Positions 33,601 through 63,962 of a DNA stretch of 64,000 nt are shown in pieces. The notes below the pieces were generated by a model. That model saw nothing but the letters and a program-made list of their open reading frames with translations. It was not told where the DNA came from and searched no databases. Position 1 is the stretch's first letter. Each line of letters opens with the position of its first letter. Source of the stretch: Hemibagrus wyckioides (lineage: Eukaryota > Chordata > Actinopteri > Siluriformes > Bagridae); assembly GCF_019097595.1 (NCBI RefSeq), contig NC_080734.1, forward strand, positions 4,083,392-4,147,391. The letters are read 5' to 3'. The translations under genes and the position numbers were made by a program.

Positions 33601-34420
33601 GGCGTGATAGGATAGGAACGGTAGGAATAAACTTACATTTAGAATTGTTTTGATTATTCTCAACAATTTTGATCTGAACTTAGTAGTTCTGAGTTCAAAG
33701 AATATTCAATGTGCATCTATATGCATGTGATGTCAGGTGTAATAATAATAATCTAAATATTATAGACATCACTTTTCATAATACATGTTTAGTCTGTGTC
33801 CTTGCCAGTGATGTTTTATAGTTAAAAAAAAACCTTAACATTTATGACTGCACTAATAACTATAGCACTGATAACAAAATCTTATCAAATAAAATCTAAA
33901 TGTAAAGGTGATGAGGAGAGTTTACAAACTATACTGAAACTCACATATCACAAAATCTCCTCAGATAAAATCTAAATGAACAGTCTGTACCGGTGATGAG
34001 GAGAGTAATGGGCTTTGGTTTTGCCTGAGTGATGAACTTTCATCCGTCTACATCTGGAGAGCAGACCATCACGCTCACCAGGACAGAACCACAGGCCACT
34101 GGACACTGATGAATCATTATTCATTCATTTATCTGCCTTATGGATTCCAGAGTCGTAGACCGAGACGTAGCTTCCTTCCCCAGCAGCTTTCCTACAGTGC
34201 ACGCACACGCGCACACACACACACACACACAGTAATTCAGTTAGTACTCTGTCCTGTCTCTATGTTGCTCTGAATATGAGCATCTGGAGTAAATACAAGA
34301 GTCTGAATTGAAAATGATACGAATCCTTCACTAGCTACTCGGCAGTGTAGACACCTTGCTAAATGTTTTAGAAATGTTAACAATAGTCTGTGAGGATTGT
34401 AACGTACTGTGAACTGGGTA
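33601..34420. other. no gene recognised
   Basis: AT-rich spacer. A short direct repetition (AAATCTAAATG... GTGATGAGGAGAGT) occurs at 33886-33920 and 33966-34006. A CA run lies at 34206-34230. Confidence 0.5.
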
Positions 34421-34424
34421 GACA

Positions 34425-34848
34425 CTTACACAAATCTCTACCTACCTACACCCCACCTACACAAATATCTACCTACCTACACCCCACCTACATAAATCTC
34501 TATCTACCTACACCCCACCTACACAAATATCTACCTATCTACACCCCACCTACACAAATCTCTACCTATCTACACCCCACCTACACAAATATCTACCTAT
34601 CTACACCCCACCTACACAAATCTCTACCTATCTACACCCCACCTACACAAATATCTACCTATCTACACCCCACCTACACAAATATCTACCTATCTACACC
34701 CCACCTACACAAATCTCTACCTATCTACACCCCACCTACACAAATCTCTACCTATCTACACCCCACCTACACAAATCTCTACCTATCTACACCCCACCTA
34801 CACAAATCTCTACCTATCTACACCCCACCTACACAAATATATAACCTG
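34425..34848. repeat. 31-bp minisatellite, array 2
   Basis: Same unit and same strand as array 1, about 13 units, beginning 1.1 kb after array 1 ends. Confidence 0.97.
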
Positions 34849-35063
34849 TTTTCCTTTAAGAACTACTTTTACAAAATGGATATTGTTTTCATTTAGATCA
34901 TTAAATTAGAGTTTTACACACTTGTCAGATTGAAGATACAAAAAAATCTCTCTTACCTCGGTCTGAAAGTGTGAACCGTCGCGTCTCCAAAGTAGAAATG
35001 ATCTCTTCAGCAGTCCCACGTCAGTGTTTTAATTCCGAGTCCGATTCTGTTACGTCACATGAC
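34849..35063. other. spacer between minisatellites
   Basis: No recognisable feature. Confidence 0.4.
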
Positions 35064-35650
35064 ATCAGTCACATGCCCTAACATGCCCTCAGTCACATGC
35101 CCTAACATGCCCTCAGTCACACGCCCTAACATGCCCTCAGTCACACGCCCTAACATGCCCTCAGTCACATGCCCTAACATGCCCTCAGTCACACGCCCTA
35201 ACATGCCCTCAGTCACATGCCCTAACATGCCCTCAGTCACATGCCCTAACATGCCCTCAGTCACACGCCCTAACATGCCCTCAGTCACACGCCCTAACAT
35301 GCCCTCAGTCACACGCCCTAACATGCCCTCAGTCACATGCCCTAACATGCCCTCAGTCACATGACCTAACATGACCTGAGTCACATGACCTAACATGACC
35401 TCAGTCACATGACCTAACATGACCTCAGTCACATGACCTAACATGCCCTCAGTCACATGCCCTAACATGCCCTCAGTCACATGACCTAACATGACCTGAG
35501 TCACATGACCTAACATGACCTCAGTCACATGACCTAACATGCCCTCAGTCACATGACCTAACATGACCTGAGTCACATGACCTAACATGCCCTCAGTCAC
35601 ATGACCTAACATGACCTGAGTCACATGACCTAACATGACCTCAGTCACAG
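35064..35650. repeat. 24-bp minisatellite, about 24 units
   Basis: The unit is CACATGCCCTAACATGCCCT plus CAGT, with CACACG, GACC and GAGT variants. The left half is mostly GCCC type and the right half mixes GACC type. It is open on both strands because 24 is a multiple of three. Confidence 0.97.
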
Positions 35651-36000
35651 CACAGCTGCTGTAGCTTAGCAACACTGTATCTTAGTGTAGACGATGCCAA
35701 TCACTTTTCTTTCTTTTTGAAAGTGTTTTTGTAAATGAAATGATATTGTAGCAACCCAGAAAATAATATGTACACAAACGGCAGACGGTTGTCTCTCCAA
35801 AAAGTTTATTGCCAAATAAATGTTTGTTATTAAATTAATGTTAAAAATAAAAAAACAAAGGCATGTCAAATTCTCGTCTCCACACTCCCCGGAGCCCCGC
35901 CCCCTCACTTAGCGCTCCATTCACATGGAGGATTTATGTAAACGACTCTATTCAGATGGAAGTAAATGCTAATTGCTGTTGTTTGGGGGGAGTGATGTGC
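35651..36000. other. no gene recognised
   Basis: Intergenic spacer. I recognise no element. Confidence 0.4.
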
Positions 36001-36109
36001 TGATGCCCGTGTCCAACAGAATAAAAATTCAAATAATAGTAATCATCATGCTTTTTTTTTGCTGTTTGTGTCCAGCATCGAATAATTATTTGACCGTGAA
36101 TGTCTAGAA

Positions 36110-36360
36110 TGTGGTTTTGTGAATTTATGACTGAAATAAAGCTGCTCACATCGGCGCGCGCTTTCACTTTGCAAAAGGCAGCGTTTATTTAGCGAGTATA
36201 TATTTGTGTATATGTTGTTTTGCTAAGCAGACGAAATGTAAAATCAATAATAGTACCACAGAAAAACAACATAGCACAAATATATACTCGCTAAATAAAC
36301 AGTAAATAAAAGTAAAAAAGCGCGCGCCGATGTGAGCAGCTGTATTCCAGTCATCATATC
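36110..36360. mobile_element. imperfect palindrome / foldback element
   Basis: Left arm GCTGCTCACATCGGCGCGCG and TTTATTTAGCGAGTATATAT; the right arm carries their reverse complements (ATATATACTCGCTAAATAAA and CGCGCGCCGATGTGAGCAGC) around a centre near 36237. The arms are about 100 bp with small indels. Confidence 0.85.
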
Positions 36361-36985
36361 AGATCACCCAAAAAATAAAAGATCACAGTGCACGTTGTCT
36401 GTGAAAGGCTGGAATGTGGTTGTGAATATGACTTTTAGCGAATGTTCTAAAAGAACTGCATTTCAGTGAAAATTTCAGAAACCATGCTTTATTTTTTTTG
36501 TTTCTCTGAACAAAACCTGGCCTCAGTGTACCCTGTTTCTGTAGGAGGAATCTGAATGTATAGGTGCGAACAGCTGAGACAGCAACAGGAGTCCAGGGGA
36601 AACCTGGTGTCACCTGAGCCAGGTGTCAATAGATCTTACATATTCATGAATAGTCATGGATTATTCAGTGGAACAGAGGCTCTGCTGAAAAAAGTTAGGC
36701 ACATCAGCCACTTTACCCCAAATAAAAGGTCTTTCTGAGTGTTATAATTTAGCTGTTTTTCTATGGGCACACACCCAAGACTTTCATGAACTCAGTCCTG
36801 TGTTCAAAACAATCTGCCAGGTTTGTTTATTCTCCATTTTCACTGTTTTTCTGCTAGAGTTCAAAATTCTATTTTCGTGTATGTGTATTTTGACATAAGC
36901 TTAAAAGTCACACACGAATCTAACATATTTACATCAGCCATATTATGAAAGCCCAGTTTGTGCTCTATGTAAATAAGTTGAAATG
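36361..36985. other. no gene recognised
   Basis: A motif near 36405-36430 (GGAATGTGGTTGTGAA) echoes 36107-36123, suggesting that the foldback unit extends outward. The rest is unassigned. Confidence 0.4.
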
Positions 36986-36987
36986 TA

Positions 36988-36988
36988 T

Positions 36989-37033
<45 letters not shown>

Positions 37034-37470
37034 CAAATAACAAAATATAAAATATAACAAAAAATATATCAAAATATAGCAGAATATAACAGTATAAAAA
37101 AATAGCATAAAAATACTAAATACAGAGATCTAGGAATAAATATGGAGAATTAGATAAGTAATGTGCAAAAACAAGTGTTTAAAGTTACAGACCTAGTCGA
37201 TGTGCAAAAACTGTTATGTGCAAAAACTGTGTGTTTATGAGTCCTGTGCAAATCTCAGTTTATTGAGAGTTCTGTGCAAACTGTAGTGTATTGTGTGTAG
37301 TGTGTGTTTTATTGTACAGTCCAGTACAAAGAGAACAGTAGTGTCAGCACTGACTTCTCCCACCCCATGTGGAATTAAAGAGTCGCATGGCATGGGGGAG
37401 GAACGACCTCCTCAGTCTGTCAGTGGAGCAGGGCAGTGACAGCAACCTGTCATTGAAGCTGCTATTAGCT
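36988..37470 (-). mobile_element. non-LTR retrotransposon 3' end, minus strand, (GATA)n tail
   Basis: The minus strand encodes STDRLRRSFLPHAMRLFNST WGGRS, a familiar C-terminal end of a fish LINE ORF2. A 3' UTR rich in GTGCAAAAACTG repeats follows, ending in a GATA microsatellite at 36989-37033. The 5' part is missing. Confidence 0.65.
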
Positions 37471-37519
37471 GCTACATTGGTAAAGATTTGAAATGTACAC
37501 AAAATTAAGAAGAGCCCCG

Positions 37520-37645
37520 ATTCACTGCAGGTCTACAGAAAGGCCTCAGACCCCTGTTGGACTCTTGATCAGAAGATAATGAGCTCAAATCCCCAAACCA
37601 CCCAAATACTGCTGGTGGGCCCCTGAGAAAGGCCCTTAACTCTGT
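37520..37645 (+). mobile_element. tRNA-derived SINE fragment
   Basis: Contains GATCAGAAGATAATGAGCTC AAATCCCC and GGGCCCCTGAGAAAGGCCC, the B-box region and body seen in other SINEs of this window. Confidence 0.55.
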
Positions 37646-38880
37646 CACAAATGCACCATCCTTCTCATGGCATATGCAGGACTAAAACCCTACATGGGGA
37701 GCAGAAGCACAGTCTTGGTGCCGGACGAGAATCAGGGACCGATCCACTAACATTAGTGTCTGTCACAGTATCTTTAGGAAGCAGAAATCTGTACATTTCT
37801 AGTGCACAAGGCGCAGGCTCTGCTACTAGCTCGTGTGTAGCTAGCCTGAACTAGCTAATGTTAGCTAAATTAGTATTAGGAAGAAACTACATGATAAAAG
37901 GACGATAGTAAAATAGCAGAACTGGAATGAAGAAGAAGAAAATGCGAGGGAAACTTGTAGCTGATGTTAAATTCATCTTCAGATGGTAAACTTCATACAC
38001 TTTACAAACAACCTCGTTACCTGAGTGAATGAAGGAACTCTGTGATTGGATGTTCGCTGCTTTTTCCATGAACAGTGATTGATCAGTGATTGAGAATACA
38101 CACACAGAAACGCCCCTGTGTGTGTGTGTGTGTGTGGAGAGATGTCACTCAAAATCGCGTACAGTAAACGGCAACAGTGCTCAAATAAAACCATCAACAT
38201 TTACTTAATTCCTCTACACTCCGGGGCAAAATTCGGGATAAAACATTCGGGGCTAGATTAAAATCATTCGGGTCTCGAGCCCTAGCAACGCCCTGTGTAT
38301 ATATGTATGTATGTATGTATGTATATATGTAGGGGCGTCGTGGGTGGGGGTGGGGGGTGTGTGACTGAGTGCATAGGGCCCTGGCATCAGTGGCATGTGA
38401 GGGGCCCTGGCCGCCTGCGCTCAAAGATCCTCAAATAGTATTATTATTATTGTGAAATTGAGTGTACAGTGCCTGCGCTCACACGCAGTATTCTGATCCT
38501 CGCTGTTTTAGTAAGATTCGGCACACCCACCCGTTTGGGTGGACACCTCCTATAAGAACAGGGTGCACGCAAATCTGAATGATTTAATTGGTCATTCAAG
38601 AACAATGCCAAATGATAATTGGCCGTGAGGGAGCACCGGAGCGCGGATTCAGCAGTCAGAACTAAGCGCCGAGCGGGCGAGTCAAGACCGACGCCGTGAT
38701 GTACACAATGTCCAAACAAAAATCGGGCTACCAAAAAAGAGGGAGAGAGGAAAGGAAACAAAAATCAAAGCCAGCGTGGTGCATAATGCAATACTTAATT
38801 CAGAGCTTTTATTGGTTTCTTTATTTTAAACACGTCCAGACGTCCAGGATGGTTTGCTGATTCATCATCACACATCCAAA
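37646..38880. other. no gene recognised
   Basis: Includes a GT run (38117-38136), a TATG microsatellite (38297-38330) and a G-rich stretch (38333-38362). 38220-38280 repeats ATTCGGG three times, probably a degraded element. Confidence 0.45.
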
Positions 38881-38884
38881 CATC

Positions 38885-40785
38885 CAGAAGGTTGGGAGCC
38901 CTGTCTGACCACTCACATCCATAAGTTTTGGCGCCCTGTCTGACCACTCTCATCTAGACGTTTAGCCGCCCTGTCTGACCACTCTCATCTAGAAGTTTAG
39001 GTGCCCTGTCTGACTACTCTCTCTGTCTGACTACTCTCATCTAGATGTTTAGGCGCCCTGTCTGACCACTCTCATCCAGATGTTTAGGCGCCCTGTCTGA
39101 CCACTCTCTCTGTCTGACCACTCTCATCCAGATGTTTAGCCGCACTGTCTGACCACTCTTATCCAGATGTTTAGCCGCCCTGTCTCACCACTCTCATCCA
39201 GATGTTTAGGCCCCCTTTCTGACCACTCTCCTCCAGATGTTTAGGCGCCCTGTCTGACCACTCTCATACAAAAGTTTAGGCGCCCTGTCTGACCACTCTC
39301 ATCCAGATGTTTAGGCGCCCTGTCTGACCACTCTCATACAAAAGTTTAGGCGCCCTGTCTGACCACTCTCATACAAAAGTTTAGGCGCCCTGTCTCACCA
39401 CTCTCATCCAGATGTTTAGGCGCCCTGTCTGACCACTCTCATACAAAAGTTTAGGTGCCCTGTCTGACCACTCTCATACAAAAGTTTAGGCGCCCTGTCT
39501 GACCACTCTCATACAAAAGTTTAGGCGCCCTGTCTGACCACTCTCATACAAAAGTTTAGGCGCCCTGTCTGACCACTCTCATCCAGATGTTTAGGCGCCC
39601 TGTCTGACCACTCTCATCCAGATGTTTAGGTGCCCTGTCTGACCACTCTCATACAAAAGTTTAGGCGCCCTGTCTCACCACTCTCATCCAGATGTTTAGG
39701 CGCCCTGTCTGACCACTCTCATACAAAAGTTTAGGCGCCCTGTCTGACCACTCACATCCAGAAGGTTAGCCGCCCTCTCTGACCACTCACATCCATAAGT
39801 TTTGGCGCCCTGTCTGACCACTCTCATCTAGACGTTTAGCCGCCCTGTCTGACCACTCTCTCTGTCTGACTACTCTCATCTAGATGTTTAGGCGCCCTGT
39901 CTGACCACTCTCATCCAGATGTTTAGGCGCCCTGTCTGACCACTCTCTCTGTCTGACTACTCTCATCTAGATGTTTAGCCGCCCTGTCTGACCACTCTCA
40001 TCCAGGTGTTTAGGCGCCCTGTCTGACCACTCTCTCTGTCTGACCACTCTCATCCAGATGTTTAGCCGCACTGTCTGACCACTCTTATCCAGATGTTTAG
40101 CCGCCCTGTCTCACCACTCTCATCCAGATGTTTAGGCCCCCTTTCTGACCACTCTTCTCCAGATGTTTAGACGCCCTGTCTGACCACTCTCATACAAAAG
40201 TTTAGGCGCCCTGTCTCACCACTCTCATCCAGATGTTTAGGCGCCCTGTCTGACCACTCTCATACAAAAGTTTAGGCGCCCTGTCTGACCACTCTCATAC
40301 AAAAGTTTAGGCGCCCTGTCTGACCACTCTCATACAAAAGTTTAGGCGCCCTGTCTGACCACTCTCATACAAAAGTTTAGGCGCCCTGTCTGACCACTCT
40401 CATACAAAAGTTTAGGCGCCCTGTCTGACCACTCTCATACAAAAGTTTAGGCGCCCTGTCTGACCACTCTCATCCAGATGTTTAGGTGCCCTGTCTGACC
40501 ACTCTCATACAAAAGTTTAGGCGCCCTGTCTCACCACTCTCATCCAGATGTTTAGGCGCCCTGTCTGACCACTCTCATACAAAAGTTTAGGCGCCCTGTC
40601 TGACCACTCTCATCCAGATGTTTAGGCGCCCTGTCTGACCACTCTCATCCAGATGTTTAGGCGCCCTGTCTGACCACTCTCATCCAGATGTTTAGGTGCC
40701 CTGTCTGACCACTCTCATCCAGATGTTTAGGTGCCCTGTCTGACCACTCTCATTCAGATGTTTAGACGCCCTGTCTGACCACTCG
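38885..40785. repeat. 1.9-kb, 35-bp minisatellite with higher-order structure
   Basis: About 54 units of GTTTAGGCGCCCTGTCTGAC plus CACTCTCATCCAGAT. Two main unit types differ in the last bases (TCCAGAT or TACAAAA) and are arranged in blocks. A complex stretch with CTCTCTCTGTCTGACTACTC and CATCCATAAGTTTTGG occurs near 38900-39250 and again near 39770-40160, so a block of about 880 bp has itself been duplicated. Confidence 0.97.
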
Positions 40786-40849
40786 GGGATGACTTTTTCC
40801 AAGCAACACTCACATTTTCTTCAGAAAAAGTACATGTCTAGTATTTTTT

Positions 40850-41012
40850 TACTCTGTTTTTACTGCATCTGTACCTCCAGCTTCCTGTTCTGTAGAGCTG
40901 TGCTGTTATTTAACTCCTGCTTTACTCTCTCTGATAGGAAGTGTGTACAAGCATTCCACAGCCTCATTCTGTCTATGGGTATGTAAGTGACAAATAAAAT
41001 ATGAATTTTGTA
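40850..41012 (+). mobile_element. possible LINE/SINE 3' tail
   Basis: Ends GTATGTAAGTGACAAATAAA, the tail type found at 24150 and 44215. The sequence before it is not clearly alignable. Confidence 0.4.
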
Positions 41013-41229
41013 AAATTTATTACAGTTACTATCACTAATACTACTGTTACTACTCCTACTGCTGCTGTTAATACTACAAATACTACTACTACAACTCATT
41101 ACATACACACACACACTACTAGATCATTATTAGTAGTAAACATACTGTTACCACTAATACTACTCTTACTACCGTTATTATTAGGAACACTATTAGTATT
41201 GTTACTATCACTAATACTACTGTTACTGC

Positions 41230-41284
<55 letters not shown>

Positions 41285-41470
41285 CTGGATTCAAAAGGCA
41301 AAAGAGACACTTAGATTAGACTGCTCCATAAATAAATTATTATCAGTAGCAGCACTAACGTCACTAATACTACTATTACTACTACTACTGCTGTTACTAT
41401 TAGGCTTCCTCCTCCTCTTCTTCCTCGTCCTCCTCTTCTACTACTACTACGTCCTCCAGTACTTCCTCCT
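41013..41470. repeat. trinucleotide-rich region (ACT/TAC/TTA)
   Basis: Degenerate ACT repeats, a pure (TTA)n block at 41228-41282, then TACTACTACT and CCTCCTCTTC repeats. Frames predicted through it are poly-Leu/Thr artefacts. Confidence 0.9.
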
Positions 41471-42090
41471 CACACCAGCCCCATGTTTCAGCAGAGCATC
41501 TATTACAGAGTCAGATGGTGATGTCTTTCAGTTAGACACTAATTACACAGGTATGATGATCTTTGGGTTTAATCGTGAGTAAGATGAAGAAGAAGAAGAA
41601 GAAAAAGCTTGGGCTTGTGTGTGATGATACCTGTGTCTATGCAGGGATTTAGCTTTTAGAAGTAATAGCTCCCCCTCTCCACGCTAACATGAACACAGAC
41701 CCCTCATCATTTTAAATTAGACTCTGAGCACGTGCCGTTCTTTCAGATCACTCATGATGTTGGGCTTAGAGCTTTCACTGCTGAGAGAGAGGGAGAGAGA
41801 GAGAGAGAGAGAGAGAGATTCTTTTAATTTCATACCAAACAATGCAAATTAGGCCTTGAAAATCTTCAAAGCCCTCAGAGCTAAACATCAGGGACGTAGT
41901 CTGTTTCTTCCAGGAGAAACAAATGATTTATTTAGGGCTTAGGTCTCCTGATATTGGGTTATGTAATGGATTGATGGGTTTGGCCACATGAGAGAACGAC
42001 TGTGTAATGATAGCAATTCTGAAGCTTGTGAGCTTCAATTAAAGGGCACAAAGTCTCTGTCAGTGTGTATGAAAGACAGAGAGAGTGTGA

Positions 42091-42142
<52 letters not shown>

Positions 42143-43019
42143 TACAGCACATTTACTGATGAATGGAAAAAGAAAATGAATCACCATGGCAACGTGCTCC
42201 TCACTACTGTCGCTCGGTCTGTCCTGGTTTGTGTTTGTTGTGTGTTCCACACTTCCAGGAAGCGGTCAGCACTCGGGGTGTTCATTTAAGCCTGTGGGCT
42301 ACGACCAAATGACAGATTCACACTGCACCTTTCTTGTACCAGGCTTTTTCTTACCATCACATTGTGTCTCCTTTGTATAAACTCCATGAGATAACCGCAT
42401 ACACCTCTCAAGTGGCAGCTCTTCAACAATCCACGTGAATATAAACTCATCAGGAGCCACACAGAGTACTTTTTATTTACTCCTCTGATACCACAGCACA
42501 TGACTTTTGAACTTTTTACATCATATTTTTACCCATTTATAGTTACCTGAACCAGTTCCGCTCCTGTTTTTATCTACGTTATAGCAGCTATAAACACTCT
42601 CTCCTTCACAGCCTCGATTTTATCTCTCTCCTGAAGATCATGACACTAAAAAAGTCACAGATTCTCATGTTGCTCATGAAAATTCCACGAAGCTTAAGCT
42701 CCTTGAAATCATCTGACCGTATGAAAGAGCTGTTACTATGGAAACGGTAGCGTAGAAGATCGAGCAACCTGTGATTGGAAGCCGCACTACTGTCAGAGCT
42801 GCTGCTGGAGAAAATTCATCGACGTTCAACAGAATTGAGAATTTATCATTGAAAATCAAATCAAATTCACTTTTCTACATTGAAATTTATTTCTTAATAA
42901 AAGCCTAAATAAAAGTCTCTTCATCTTGTGGTTTAATAGTGAAATTATTGACGTGAGATTTACTCAAGAAAAGTAAACAAAAATTGTACATTTAATCATA
43001 TTTTAAGTTTACATGAGCA
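41471..43019. other. no gene recognised
   Basis: Contains GA runs (41780-41820) and a GT-GA microsatellite (42080-42140). A block near 42720-42800 (TTACTATGGAAAC, CCTGTGATTGGAAG) may be a decayed copy of the 'GGAGTCTC' family. Confidence 0.45.

Positions 43020-43073
<54 letters not shown>
43020..43073. repeat. (TAA)n microsatellite
   Basis: About 17 TAA units. Confidence 0.97.
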
Positions 43074-43074
<1 letters not shown>

Positions 43075-44029
43075 CTCTCAGGGACTTTTATAGGACACCG
43101 GAGACTCTTTTAGAGCTTAATGGCGAATAGAGGAAGTGACGTCGATGTCGATAGCAGCGTCTTCACCCTTTTCTCCCCCTGGTTCAGTACTACAGTGTGT
43201 GATTATAAATGTGTCCGGCAGAGGGCAGTACAAGCAGCGATCACCAGTGTCCGGTCTGAATCCAGCTCACAGGAGAAGGTGTGAATTTAAAACATTATAT
43301 CAGACCTGGAGATGATGTTCCTGGGGTAGTACATGATGTTTTCTAATTGCTTATGCTATAAAATTGGCTTTTAGTCCCATAAAGCATACACTTTGTTTTG
43401 ATTTCAAGACCAGAACATTATTATGAATTGTTCCTATTTTCACTGAGAAAACTGGCAATTTTGCGTCTTTTTCATCTACATAAAGTGAGAATAAATCATA
43501 TGAAGGTGTATTTATACTACAGGAAAATGATCAGTGAGTCGTTTCCACACTCATGATTTATGATCATGTTATAAATCCCTTCCCAAAGCAGCCCCCGAAT
43601 CCCATCTTGTTCCTGTTATTTTGTCCTCCATCACCTCGTTTAGTATCCAGTCAATTTTGGTGGAAATCTCTCGTCATGTTCCTCTGAATACGCTCCCATG
43701 TTCTCCTAGAATTGACCAAGATGGAGATCATGACAGATTTGGACTTTGAGGGACATCCTGCAGCTCAGTGTGCCATAGTTCTTCACCTCAGAGAAGAGTC
43801 TCAACCAGCTCCATGTAGGTTTGGGGTTTTACACAAGAAGATCTGAACCTCTGAAAAAATCTCCAAGCTCCATGATGCTTTCTGCTTTCACTTCTTTATC
43901 TGTGATCTGATGAAGATTTACGACCTGGATTTGACTTTTGCCGCTTAAGAAAGAAGTCTTGAAGGTACTTGAAGGATTTTGAATCCAGTGAGATGCAGTG
44001 GTAGCATCAGAACCTGGTTCTAGCTCTGG
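43074..44029. other. no gene recognised
   Basis: Intergenic DNA without a supported coding frame. CCGGCAGAGGGCAGTAC at 43216 resembles a CTCF site. Confidence 0.4.
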
Positions 44030-44230
44030 GTTAAGGCTCTGGGTTGTTGAGTAGAAGGTCAGGGTTGAAGCCCCAGCACCACCAAGCCAAGCTTCCTCTG
44101 TTGGACCCTTGAGCAAGGCCCCTAACCCTCTCTGCTCCAGGATGCTGTATCATATCTGACCCCAACATCCTAACAAACTGGAACATGTAAAGAACATTAT
44201 TTCACTCTGCTGTATATGTGACAAATAAAG
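44030..44230 (+). mobile_element. tRNA-derived SINE, near complete
   Basis: Head TAAGGCTCTGGGTTGTTGAG and GGTTGAAGCCCCAGCACC (B-box), body CCCTTGAGCAAGGCCCCTAA CCCTCTCTGCTCC, and tail TTTCACTCTGCTGTATATGT GACAAATAAAG. This SINE type is abundant in catfishes. Confidence 0.75.
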
Positions 44231-44305
44231 GCTCCTGCTTAACGGCATCCGATACCCACGTTCCACCTGGTCCAGAACCTCCCTGTTCACCATACCATCA
44301 CCATC

Positions 44306-44307
<2 letters not shown>

Positions 44308-44362
<55 letters not shown>

Positions 44363-44369
44363 CATTCAT

Positions 44370-44442
<73 letters not shown>
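44308..44442. repeat. (GATA)n microsatellite, two blocks
   Basis: Two GATA blocks separated by ACATTCATAT. A minus-strand frame through it reads only SIYL repeats. Confidence 0.97.
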
Positions 44443-44443
<1 letters not shown>

Positions 44444-45640
44444 GAAATACTTACTCCACAGGTACAAGAAATTTTCCTTTTCTAGGAAACACACTGGAGA
44501 ATCATTAGGAAACTCAGTCAGTGTCATTGTCTTGTTCCATCTCCAGCTGTGCACATGCTCACTATATATTACACCACATCTTTTTAGACATACAATTAAA
44601 GTTCTTAACATTTTTAGAATTTTTGTTCTTTCAGATCTGGCTCCTGTGCTCAATTTTCCGGGGGTTGGGTCTGAGAACAAATCTGTCCCCCCTTTACTGT
44701 TCTACTACACACTGAGAAACATGTTGTGATCGGTCAGTCTCTGTGGCTAGAGGTCAGAGGACGTCATCCTCCACATTCTCCTCAGTTTCAACACTCTTTA
44801 CACCTCGTCTTTTTAAACCCAAACATTTCAAACAATGGAATTGTCAGAATTACTGTAAAATACTAAGGACTAAAAAAAGGATAGAAAAAAAGAGCAGTAA
44901 GCACATCAAGTTCATTTCTAAAGCATAGATTTAAATCTAATTCAATTTTGGGTTTTTAATTATGCCTTCTTAATTAAAATTGTTTTATTTTTAAAGCTAA
45001 AACCGTCTCTCCTCCTACAGACACCAGAATTACATCTGCTTAAAAACTGTTGGTTTTTTGAGGCTTTAATAAATCTCTACATTTAGTGCTGTTAGTACCA
45101 GTGTTGTGAACATTGTCTTTCTGTCTTAATAAATCACATGACTGGACCAGGTTGGATATGTGACATCACTTCCTGTTGTAAACTGTGTGTAAGGTCGTGT
45201 GTTTTTCTGAAATAAAGTCACAGAAAGAAAAGAACTTTATTTGTTAGAACTACTTGGTCAACTTGATGAGGAAAACAGAAATCCTTCTGAAACACTACAA
45301 ATACTTAAAGTCCTGAGTGTCTACTTTCATATGAGCTTCATATTAACCTCCACTGTGGAGTGAGACATGACCAAGACACTCAATCATCATCATCACACAC
45401 ACACACACACACACAAACTTATGAATAAAATGTGACTCTACATAATGTTTCCAATTAAACTGGACTCACATCAGCTGAAAGATTCACAGCAGAATCATGT
45501 GGAGTTTATTATTATTAGTATTATTAGTATTATTATTATTATTATTAAAACACACAGGTACAAAATTTCTTTTAATATATCACCTTTATAAACAGATCCA
45601 TTTAAAAAAAACATATTTAATAGTCTATTATATATTTCAT
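44443..45640. other. no gene recognised
   Basis: AT-rich intergenic DNA with a CA run (45395-45415) and ATT repeats (45508-45548). Confidence 0.45.
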
Positions 45641-45944
45641 GTCCTGAACGAATCGGTTCTCTTAAGTGAATCAGTGAATCGATTTGGTTCTTATCTCAGT
45701 CCTCGGGTTTTTCACATCGGAAGACCGTTGTGGGTTCGGGAGTGTAAGAATGAATCGACACAAAGAGTCGATTCAGTGAAGGGAATCGCAACAGAAAGTT
45801 AGTAGTGTGCTCGTGAGCGTGTTTGTCTGTGTGTGCGCGCGCGCTCTCTCTCTCTCTCCCTCCCTCCCTACCTCCCCCCCCCCGTTTGCTGCTCCCTCCA
45901 TAACCGGGTGTTCTTTCTCTCTCTCTCTCTTTTTGTTAAACGTC
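45640..45944 (+). promoter_or_regulatory. mthfd1l: 5' region of mthfd1l
   Basis: Rising CpG content, repeated GAATCG/CGATTC motifs (45650-45790), a GCGCGCGC run at 45834-45843, then a CT-rich tract directly before the start codon. The transcription start is unknown. The frame is open upstream to 45807, but that part is low complexity. Confidence 0.45.

Positions 45945-63962
<18,018 letters not shown>

Noticed and set aside
34390..34896. 168-codon frame reading Thr/Pro/Tyr repeats
   Set aside because: Translation of the 31-bp minisatellite array, with no supporting context.
35055..35675. 206-codon minus-strand and 101-codon plus-strand frames
   Set aside because: Both strands are open through the 24-bp array, which is expected from period 24 rather than coding selection.
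38885..40785. CRISPR-like array
   Set aside because: Units are directly adjacent with no unique spacers, in a vertebrate intergenic region; it is an ordinary minisatellite.
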